A DNA stretch of 64,000 nucleotides. Origin: Clavaria fumosa. Its lineage: Eukaryota; Basidiomycota; Agaricomycetes; Agaricales; Clavariaceae. The stretch spans positions 4,940,501 through 5,004,500 of the forward strand of contig OX637795.1 in NCBI GenBank assembly GCA_951802425.1. Direction: 5' to 3'. Under the pieces are notes generated by a model. It worked only from the letters and a program-made list of their open reading frames with translations, was not told the DNA's origin and made no database searches. Each line of letters opens with the position of its first letter. The first letter of the stretch is position 1. Position numbers and translations under genes: made by a program. Positions 55,504-64,000 of this stretch are shown one piece after another.

Positions 55504-56683
55504 GAACCTGGGCAGAATTTGTGGATGAGATGAAGCAGGCATTTGATAACCCAAATGACTGTGTGACTGCCCTTGTAGATGTTGCAGGGTTGAAACAGGC
55601 ATGATGGCACCAGAGCCCCTTGGGAAGTTTGAGATGCTGTTCTGACAGGCAGAGATGAGTGAAGAGAAGGACTCAGGAATCCTAGTCCATTGGCTGGAGT
55701 TGAGCCTAAGTAGGAGGTTGGTGGAGAGGATCTATGGTGTCTCCCCAATGCCAGAGACTTATGGAGGATGGAAAGTGCTGGCAGAAAGACTCGATGCCCA
55801 ACAAAGATGACTTGATTGGATAGTTGCAGAGTGAAATCCACGACCTGCTGCAACCTTTTCACAACCTGCAGCGACCCCTCTGCTGCATACTCCAGATGTG
55901 GCCATGGGCCAAGGATGGGCCCCTGCGACTGAGAGACATTGCTTCTGATGCCACCAGGATGGGCACATTGTCCATTTCTGCCCCCTGCCTGACATGTGTC
56001 TGCAGGTCCTGAGAGCCCAAGCCCAAGCAGTGGCCAGTATTCCCCAAGCTGCAGAGGAATATGAGAAAGAGATTGCATGGCTCCAAGCCTGCCTGGAGCT
56101 GTATGAGAGAGAGAGGAGGGCTCCTGCTGGGGAGAAGAACTGTGCCAGCCCCCATTCCATCCCTGTGCCTGCTGCAAGTATACTATCTTGCAGCATTTCA
56201 GCAGAGACATACATAAATTGGGGCTGAGGTGAAGGAGGAAGTGAGCCAAGGTGCAGCCAGAATTGGGGAAACAAATGCCTGAGCTCTCCATCCAGGTGCA
56301 CCTGGAGGGCTCTCAGCACTGGCAAAGGAGCCACTACGAAAGTCCTTGTCAACTCAGGTTGCACCAACTGCTTCATGGATCTGGAGTGGGTGAAACAAGT
56401 GGGACTAGAGCCATCTCCCCTGCAGCACCCAATCACAATGTACAATGTGGATGGGTCGCAGAACCAAGAGGGTAAAATCCAGTTTGGAATTGAGCTGCTG
56501 ATGACAATTGGAGACCATTGTGAGTGGATCCATTTCCTGCTAGGAAAGATCCAATCCCACAAGGCCATCCTTGGGCATGACTGGCTAAAGTGACACAACC
56601 CAGATGTTGATTGGAAGAAGGCAGAGCTGAGCCTTACCCACTGCCCCCCACAGTGTTCCCTGTCCCTGTGAGCTGCCACACCC
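55504..56683 (+). pseudogene. Element D3 gag and protease, 3' of nested D1
   Basis: Resumes D3 gag after the second GAACC (TWAEFVDEMKQAFDNPND, stop, FEMLF, TGA, QAEMSEEKDSGILVHWLEL). Its zinc knuckle is broken (CF-stop-CHQDGHIVHFC). Protease follows at 56330-56600 with VLVNSGCTNCFMD, Asn replacing the catalytic Asp, and ILGHDWLK then a stop. It ends at the CACCC duplicated by LTR-E. Confidence 0.85.
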
Positions 56684-58126
56684 TGTTAGGGCCTGTCCTG
56701 TCTTGTAAATAATACTGAAGGTTGACTTGTTGGTGACCGATCCTGGAAACTCACTAAGACCAGTCAACTGTTGAGCACAGTCGAAAATGCTTGGTCCCGG
56801 AAGGTTGTGAGGATGTCTGAAAGGTGTAAGAATGGAAATAGACAAGTAGGGAGAAGGGAGATGCCGCTGGAAAGGTCGCAAAGTTGGTAAACAAAGTGTA
56901 GAGAAGGAAAAGGACAAGTTGAGAGGAGAGGTACATCGCTGGGAAGGTTGTGAAGTCAACCAACAAAGTGTAAAGAAGGAAATAAATGAGGTGGGAGAAA
57001 CAGATGTTATTGAAAAGGTCACAGGTAGTCATGACAGTGTCAAGAGATGTGTCAGTGAAGGTGATGACTTTGCCAACTGATGGATGAACCTGTAGGGTTC
57101 TAAGAATCAGTACCAAGACGAAGTAAAGGAAATACTTAAGCATGCAACTTGTATGAGCATGGAGGATGAAGTAAGAGAGAAACAGAGTGGTCTTGGTGTT
57201 GCTGAGGTCACCAAGTGAGACAAGACCTATCAATCACAGTGGTCCCAAGCTCAAAGGGCATAATAGCCTCAAGCTTAAACCAGTGTGTGTCAATATCAAG
57301 TCTAGAGTACCATAAATACATGTGAGACTTTATATATGTGCATACAGGAAGTATAATAGAAAAGGAAAAGTGCAGAGGTTGCCAAGCAACAAGACTATAG
57401 TAGTAGTACAGGGTAGACCTAGTCGTGAAATGACCATGCACATTCTCTACTAAGGTCGCAAGGGGTAGGGAAGACATAAGTAAGGTCACAAATGTGACCA
57501 GTCATGGGTCGTGACCTAGCTAGATAAGCATATGTGTAACTATAACTATGGGGGTATCTTCAGATCATAAGTATCACAGTTATAGATTACTGAGGGCAAG
57601 TAGGGGAGTATAATTTGAAGGTATATATGACTGACTGTCAGTGGTGCATTTGGTCATTAAGGTTGCAAGGTCATGCAAGTGATCATGTGGGTGATGCTAG
57701 TGGCACAGGTGACTTTAGGTGGGAAGTCACGTGGGTAATGTCAGTAATGCGAGTAACATGAGTAGCACTGGTGATGTCACAGTAATGTCGGTGATGCTGG
57801 TAGTGCTGGTGACAGTGGTAGCACCAGTAGTGTCATGTGGCGGGTCATGTGCCAGATGAAGAGATTGCAGAACTGCATGTCGTGCATCAATATGGTGGGT
57901 TCAGATGAAGTATATGTGTGGGGTGAGGCAGAGAGAGGTGTTGCGAGTATGGTATGGTGGTTGCGAGTGTCGTGTGAATGTGGGGGAGGTCGGAGGGGCT
58001 CCCAGAAGGGAACAGCAGGTTCCGGAAGTGTGTAGAGGGGCTCATGAGGTTATAGAGGGCTGTCAAGAGGTTTGTAGGTGTCGGTAAAGTTGGCTTGGGC
58101 AAAGGAAAAATGAATGGGTCCTGACA
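56684..58126 (-). repeat. Solo LTR-E in D3
   Basis: 1443 bp, TGTCAGGACC (minus, 58126) to GGCCCTAACA (56684), flanked by CACCC (56679-56683 and 58127-58131). It contains about three 72-bp tandem units at 56805-57030 and a region of short GTGATGCTGGTAG-like repeats at 57690-57830. No coding region. Confidence 0.9.
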
Positions 58127-58131
58127 CACCC

Positions 58132-58183
58132 CTGAAAACAAGTACCCTCACATCTGCAAGTATTCCAGACACCCATTTTCCCA
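58132..58183 (+). pseudogene. Element D3 pol scrap
   Basis: 52 bp of the PR-RT linker (TSTLTSASIPDTHFP) continuing D3 after LTR-E, cut off at the junction with gypsy A near 58184 (AA microhomology). Confidence 0.8.
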
Positions 58184-59434
58184 AAGGAGAGCCACAACTC
58201 TTGGGGAGCAACAGCTCCCCAACCTCTATAAACTCCCTCATGGGAGGCGCAACTACTCTCATCATTGCCAGCAGCAATGTCTGGTACAATGGATAGGAGG
58301 GTACTCCCCCTCCTGTGACTTCTGAGGGTCCTGTCCTCAGGGATGGGTCACCCATCCCTCTGCTCTCTTGCAACATCTGCCCTTGCAGATGGCAGGCTAC
58401 CTGGTCTGCTGATTTCTCGACCCTGGCAGGAACTCTCCAGTTCCTCACCAGCCAGTCCTCAACTGGCATAGGCGGCTTAGCTGCTGCAGCATTCTTCTGG
58501 GCCTCATTGCATCTTCATCATGGCAGTCATATTGTAATTGCTGTCAGGTGCTCCATGATGCACCTGTTGGTTGAGGGCAATCACCTCCTCAACCATCTTC
58601 AACTTGACGACCCATGTGCTAGGTTTTATGGACACCCCAAATGGCCAAGGGTAGCCATCTGGAGCTCTCTGGTTGGGGGGTGTTAAAGGGATAACCCCTT
58701 GTCAGAGGCGCAAGAACCATCTCTGCGAAAGTTCGCTTACACCTCAGTGAGGCACCAGGATTCTGCTGACTGACACCAGCAGGTGGAAAAGGGGGATATC
58801 CCTCTTCAAAACTCATGGGGACATCAACATCCCCTGTAGGCAGCACTATGTCTGCATACGAGATGGTGGTGCGGGCCTGTTTTGAGTCCCACTCCAAGGG
58901 GTCCCTTTCGGGTCCCTTTCCATTTGCTGTGGTTCACAGCACAGCAAGTTCCTCATTGGCACTTGCCAACTTTTCTGTCAAGGAGAGAATCTTCTCCTGT
59001 GCCCCTCTAAGGTCTTCTTCGACCTTGTCCAAATTATCATAAGCTTTTTTAAGCTTTTGCTGATGACCCACACAAAGGGCACTGCCCTTCTCATTATCCT
59101 TGGACAAGTCTTCCAGCTTGTGCTGCATCACCTCGAGCTCCAGCCCAAGTTTGTGCTTAGCACTTTCCTGCACTTCCTTAAGCATTTGCTGAAACACTTC
59201 ATCCGAGTGCAACAGCAACTCGAAGATGTGACGATGGAACCTGATGCACTGAGGGCACTGGGATCTGTGAGTGATCGCATGAATCATGTGGTCTTGGACC
59301 CAGGAGCCTCCTCCCCTTGTGACAATAACAGCTGGGACAACCCAGCCGTTCTGACGATGCTCATCGGCAATGAGTTCCCAGGGACAGCGGCGGCATGGGT
59401 AGCGTGAGGAGATGGGGTCTCCCCATCGGATCAT
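58184..59434 (-). pseudogene. Gypsy A copy A3: 3' accessory ORF, C-terminus truncated
   Basis: Frame 59434-58934 has a Cys-rich start, CPQC and the coiled coil. After a TGA (58934-58936) the same frame continues 58897-58619 (TGDVDVPMSFEEG, CKRTFAEMV). A frameshift near 58600 leads to PMPVEDWLVRNWRVPARV at 58469 and PPMREFIEVGELLLP, where D3 sequence cuts it. This copy keeps CGA and CAG codons that are stops in A2. Confidence 0.65.
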
Positions 59435-59592
59435 CCATGGTTATGGTTGATGGAGAAAAGAGAAAAAGAGGGCAGACCCTCTTAAGGTTTTGTACCTGAG
59501 CCACCACATGACTCAATCACTGTGGCTAATGACCCTGCAGTCTGGCTCAATCACGTTTACTACTCTGCGCAGGTGCTCTGTCTGTGCTCTGC

Positions 59593-60420
59593 TCAAGGGT
59601 GCCTAGGCAGTGCCCTCCATGATTCCACCCCTTGCAATTCAAGGTAGTGGTCTAGAGCTGCTAGCTCTTTGACTCCCATATATGGCTCCCAAGTTGTATC
59701 CCCGAGGTTCCATTGGACCTCAAATTCTAGGTGGCATCCTTCCCACCTATGGCCAATAATGGCATCAACCAGCCATTCCTCCTTCGGATCCATTCCAAAG
59801 TCATAAAAGACTTTCACTTCATGGCACAGAAACAACATGTTGTTGTTTGGCTCATGTTGCTGTAGCTGGCTGACATGGAACGTCAGGTGGATTCTCCTCG
59901 ACTTTAGTGAGTCGGGGAGCTCCAGCTCATATGTGGATGATTCCAGTCTACATGACCATATTGTGTAAGGCCCAATAAACTTGAGCATGAGCTTTCTAGC
60001 TTGCTTTTTAGGGAGATTTAGGTTCTCCATTGAGAGGTAGACTAATTCTCCCTCTTTAAACAGGTGCTCTTCCTGTCTACGCTGATTAGCATAAAACGTC
60101 TGGTGGACATGACTTTCTATGATCACATCATGTGCCATTGAAAGGTTGAGTGCAGCCTTCTCCGCAAACCTCCTTACTCCTCTGGGCACAACCCGGAGGT
60201 TGTCTGGCAACTCTGCCATCATCTGGGGCATATACCCATAGGTTAATTCAAATGGGGTGCATAGATGTGCTTATCAACATGTTAATGGTGAACTCAACCG
60301 TTGGGATTTGCTCTGCCCAATCTGTCTGGTCTGGCTGGACCACAGATCGGATTGACCACTCCGTCACTCCATCTGTCTGTGGATGGAAAGCTGTGGACAT
60401 CCGCAGCTTAACACTGAGTA
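59593..60420 (-). pseudogene. Gypsy A copy A3: integrase C-terminus and chromodomain
   Basis: Frame 60231-59593 (212 codons) is the least damaged version: GELVYLSMENLNLPKKQAR, FIGPYTIWSCRLESSTYELE, PDSLKSRRIHLTFHVSQLQQ and chromodomain PKEEWLVDAIIGHRWEG. It retains the 62 bp lost from A1 and A2. The piece 60420-60240 links to the core with frame breaks. Confidence 0.85.
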
Positions 60421-60421
60421 A

Positions 60422-61925
60422 TCAGTGAGTTTCCTGCCAAAAGGCAGATGTGAATCTAGGATCACAGTTGGACATGATCAATCCTGGCAACCCATGTAGT
60501 CTCACTATATGTGTTAGAAAGAGCCAGGCTAGCTCTGCTGCCATTACTGACACGGTGACTGGTACTAGGTGTACCAGTGAGGTGAGGCGGCAAATCACCA
60601 CCCAGAGGTAGTCCACCTCTTTTGACATAGGAAATGGACCTACAAAGTCCATTCCTATTGATTCCCAGGGCCACCTGGGAATTGGGAGGGTATGTAGAAG
60701 CCCTTGCAGCTTCTGAGGGAAAGTCTTGCTCATTTGGCACATGCCACATGAAGAGCAAAACTTCTCGATGTCCTTAGACACTGATGGCCACCAATAATAG
60801 CAGTGGACATAGTCCATTGTTATCCACAACCCCATGTGTCCTAGGACTGCATGGGCCTCCTGGATCACTATTCCAGGGATGCTTTTCCCTTCATGAAGGG
60901 TATGGCACACAGAGCACCTCATCTCCCTTTCTGTTCTCCATGAAGATCAGGTCATCCCTGATCTTAAAACTGGTGTAATTCCCCAGTTTTTCCTGTATTA
61001 TTTTAAACAGGTGATCCTGTTTGTAGCTATCACAGATGCTTTGCAGAACCCTGTCATTCCCCCCTTCCACACAGGGCCTTAACAGCATGAGCGTCTCTTC
61101 CTGTACATCCCTGTCTGCTTGGGGCTCAGGCAGCAGCAGCTCCTGTTCAGTCTCCTGGTCTGCAGCAGGTGCGCATACTCGTAGTGTGTGCACCTCCTCC
61201 AGGCATCCATGGGGCAGCTTGTCCCCTTCAGGGTCAAGGCAAATATCTGCCTTCACATACTCATGATCTGGATGAATCTCATCTGTCACATCACTCATAT
61301 GGTAATGCGAAAGGCAATCCGCAACTTTGTTGTGCTTGCCTTTAATGTAAGTAATGGAGTAGTCAAACCTCTCCATATATTCCATCCACCTGGCCTGCTG
61401 GCCAGACAAGTGTGTTTGGTTCTTGAAGAACCCTAGTGCTTTGTGGTCCGTGACCACATTGATCCATCTGCCAAGGAGTTTATCCTCCCATTTCTGCAGT
61501 GATTCAACAATCACTAAGGCCTCCCAGTCCCAAGTTTTATAACTAAACTGGGCTGGGCTAAATCTTTTAGACATAAACCCTGCTGGGCGGGTTTCCCATG
61601 TCTTCCCCTTGCCATACATGGCCCCTATGCCCAATACCAAGGTGTTGCACACAAGCCATATTGGCTCCTGTACTGCTGCATCTACCAGGCATAATATTGG
61701 TGTTTTACATGCCAATGCCTTGATCATCTCCATCCATCTATCATGGAGTGGCCTCCAGTGAAATGTTTGCATTTCACTACACAGACTGGCTAATGGACCA
61801 GTATATGCAGACAGATCAGGCAGGAACTGTCTGATGTACTGTACTAACCTGAGGAACCTCTGTACCTTGTTAACACTTGTTGGTGTTTTCCATTTTATCC
61901 ACCATAATGTGGATTCCTCAGGCAT
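60422..61925 (-). pseudogene. Gypsy A copy A3: RT connection, RNase H and integrase
   Basis: Frame 61925-60891 covers the RT connection (KVQRFLRLVQYIRQFLPDLS), RNase H (FMSKRFSPAQFSYKTWDWEA, NVVTDHKALGFF, HNKVADCLSHYHM) and a linker. Frame 60922-60422 covers the integrase zinc domain (HAVLGHMG, CSSCGMC) and core (GMDFVGPFP, GLPGLIMSNCDPRFTSAFW). The second integrase Asp (SDRD) is Asn. A frameshift near 60900 separates them. Confidence 0.87.
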
Positions 61926-62745
61926 CTATTATGTGCCCTAAGCAATCTATGCTCTTTGCATATAATGAGCACTTTTGCTTGCTCAAGAAAAGGCTCATGC
62001 CTTTGAAGGTCTCAAAGACTGTCCCTAAGTGATGCTCATGGTCCTCCAAGGTCTTAGAGAAGGTGAATACATTGTCTAAGTACACATACATGTACTTCCC
62101 CAGCTGATGATGAAATATGTGCATCATCAGGTGCTGAAAGGTAGCAGGGGCATTACATTCCCCTATCTGCATCACCTGTGAGAACATGGTGCCCAAGACA
62201 GTCGCAAATGCTGTCTTCCACACCTCCTCAGGCTCTATGCATACTTGTTCGTACACATCTGATAGGTCAATCTTTGACCTATATGCAACTCTAGCCACAT
62301 CCTGTCTGATCTGATCTTGATCAGGCAATGGGGTAATATCCTATTTGGTGTTTGCATTCTGTTTCCGGCAGTCTACAACTGTCCATAGCAGTGGGTTCCA
62401 GCTGCTTTTCAATATACACAGCATAGGAGCTGCCTGTGATGCTGCTCCTGCTTCCCACCAACTGTTAGTAATGTAATGGTTCACTTTCTCAAGGAATTGT
62501 TCCTTGAATGCCTTGGCACACTGAGGCAAGTAATAGTTATAGACTTTCTTTTTGTCTATCAAGGGTATATGGTGGTTTACTGCCTGAAACGGAGGCAGTC
62601 TGGGGGGGACTCCCCCAAAGAGTTCAGCATACTGGTTAAACCAGTTCTCATGCCTGCCCTCGAGGTAGGCATCATCTTTCACACTGTTGACAGTGATGTA
62701 GGCTGTGAGGCATTGTCTTGCCTCCTTTGTTACTACCAGATGCAA
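61918..62745 (-). pseudogene. Gypsy A copy A3: reverse transcriptase
   Basis: Frames 62745-62341 and 62328-61918 in the same phase except for a stop at about 62340. RT fingers (GGVPPRLPPFQAVNHHIPL), TVVDCRKQNANT, PDQDQIRQDVARVAYRSK, IGECNAPATFQHLMMHIF, polymerase box YLDNVFTFS with Asn for the second Asp, and the thumb (SLFLSKQKCSLYAKSIDCLG). Its 5' end is fused directly to linker sequence (AYITVNS-VKDDAY); protease is missing. Confidence 0.88.
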
Positions 62746-63070
62746 TCCTGTCTGTTCTTTCCAGATGCAATCCTGTCTGTTCTTTTCCAGACATGCGCCC
62801 AGAACGGCCTGTCATCCACATGTCCAATGCACACTTCCGTCATGTAGAGGATGTTGTCTTCCTCCACTTCACAGATTCCAGTGACCTGGTCGCTTTCTGT
62901 CTCTTCCTTGAGCTCATCAGAATCGTACTGGTCCCCACAACCAGCATAGTCATCTTCCACAACTTCCTCCAGTAGGTTTTCGCCCTCTGGCTCCTCACTT
63001 TCAACTGCAGGTATCTCCTGTGGTTTATCGGGCTCTGCCTCGCCTGGATTCTCCTGTAAGGCATAGTTCC
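62700..63070 (-). pseudogene. Gypsy A copy A3: acidic gag-pol linker
   Basis: EEVVEDDYAGCGDQYDSDEL, then VCIGHVDDRPFWAHVWK. In related elements this leads into protease with a DSG motif; here it stops at CLTAYITVNS, so protease has been deleted. A 24-bp tandem duplication (GCAATCCTGTCTGTTCTTT) at 62743-62785. Confidence 0.6.
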
Positions 63071-63098
63071 TTACATTTCCCCTAAAAGCCTCTGGCTT

Positions 63099-63990
63099 TC
63101 ACTGCGACTGTGGACATGCACTCATGTAATGCCCTGCTTTCCCACATGTATTACATATTAGAGGAGCTTTCCACTCCTCTCCAATTTGTGGCCCAGCCTT
63201 GGGCAGTTCTAGCTGGGGTTTACTCCCTCTGGCTGGGGTGTGTTCATCCTGCACATGGTCAATCCACAGGGGAACAGGTTCCCCTGGCCTGCAGTCTGTG
63301 TGCAGCCAATATGGCTGCAGTCTCACAAACCACTGCCCCACAGGTATTCTACCTGTGGGCGGGTTTCCTTTGGTACCCACTGGGTTCCCTGACAAAGGCA
63401 CTGCCCTCTGCTGCTGGAGGTAGTGGAGGGTCACTTCCACTTGGCAACTAGTGTCAATAATATCCTCGACACCCATTGTGCAAGTTTTGAAGATGGCCTC
63501 CACCATCTCATTAGGCAGTCCATTAAGGAACTGCCTCTTCATCATGCCAGCATCAGGTGGGGTGAGCATTCGCTCAGCTGCCTGGGCCAGTTCATTCCAG
63601 AATCCCAAGGCACCCTTTGCCTTTGTAAACTTTACCTGGTAGAAGGCATCCACTGCCTTTTGGGCCATTACCTCAGTCAGGAACTGCTTAAACATAGCAG
63701 TTATCAATTCCTCAAAGGTCCACCTTCGAGGAGCATGGGACAGTCCCATTACTTCTTGGGTATACCAAGTAGCAGCTATTCCGCTCAGTCATGAACCTGC
63801 TAACATGATGCATTGGTTCTCCAACTGCAGTCTGACTACTCTATAAAAGTAAACTAGTTAAGGAGGCCATTGAGCCACCTTTCCCAGATGACAAGATCAT
63901 CTTGTCTGTCATAGAGCTCAGGGGGCTCAATCTTGATCCCCTTAATCTCAGCTATTGCCTTGGGCAATAGCGAGGTTTTATCTCTATCAT
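63099..63990 (-). pseudogene. Gypsy A copy A3: gag
   Basis: The frame 63749-63099 contains the capsid-like domain (WTFEELITAMFKQFLTEVMA, QFLNGLPNEMVEAIFKT), a Pro/Arg linker and an intact zinc knuckle CNTCGKAGHYMSAC. N-terminal sequence (IAEIKGIKIEPPELYDRQDD) continues to about 63990 with a TGA near 63789 (position of Gln/Arg) and the element runs off the window. This is the best-preserved family A gag here. Confidence 0.87.
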
Positions 63991-64000
63991 CACGAGATAG

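Overview
The window looks like a transposon graveyard from an Agaricomycete (mushroom-forming basidiomycete) genome, probably pericentromeric or another heterochromatic island. The evidence is many decayed Ty3/gypsy elements carrying chromodomains, a copia remnant, very short (about 50 nt) GT-AG introns, a fungal Zn(II)2Cys6 motif and several tandem satellites. No ordinary single-copy host gene, tRNA or rRNA was recognised. Genus cannot be fixed from the sequence alone; an ectomycorrhizal Boletales-type genome is only a guess.

Layout. 1-4795: rearranged copy A1 of gypsy family A (inverted RNase H-integrase block, solo LTR-C in the gag-pol linker, gag). 4795-7943: inverted reverse-transcriptase scrap, G-rich tract and a large palindrome (P1). 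7942-11757: satellite A (655/362 bp units). 12294-23039: gypsy B, split by the least decayed element of the window, element S (13159-20955). 23040-25582: satellite-B scrap, LTR-C-like relic, copia relic, probable family A LTR. 25583-30060: family A copy A2. 30062-33203: palindrome P2 carrying a 622-bp TA-flanked DNA transposon. 33376-34977: 21-bp minisatellite split by a solo LTR-C. 34979-37860: satellite-B scrap, LTR-D, LTR-E, D pol fragment. 37936-42054: a segmental duplicate of 3752-7733. 42275-42720: a 60-bp hairpin array. 42720-43290: relic of a spliced gene. 43587-48926: satellite B (651 bp x 8.2). 48966-58183: D3, containing complete D1 (50069-55503) and solo LTR-E. 58184-64000: family A copy A3, running off the window end.

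Element S (7.8 kb, LTRs 725/737 bp, TSD CACAT) is the centrepiece. It has gag, a pol with protease, RT, RNase H, integrase and chromodomain, a 12-nt perfect complementarity between the LTR and the site just after it (Tf1/sushi-type self-priming), and a possible -1 frameshift heptamer at the gag end. Between pol and the 3' LTR it carries, on the opposite strand, a three-exon gene. Removing two short introns gives one 360-codon frame that restores an exact fungal Zn2Cys6 cluster (C-x2-C-x6-C-x10-C-x2-C-x6-C) between two coiled coils, with its own TATA box. I regard this as the most interesting feature.

Decay is dominated by CpG loss: LTR-LTR differences, nonsense codons (CGA to TGA) and the Asp-to-Asn changes in family A RT and integrase all fit CpG transition. 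Nesting gives relative ages: B before S; D3 before D1 and LTR-E; A1 and the minisatellite before LTR-C; P2 before the MITE.
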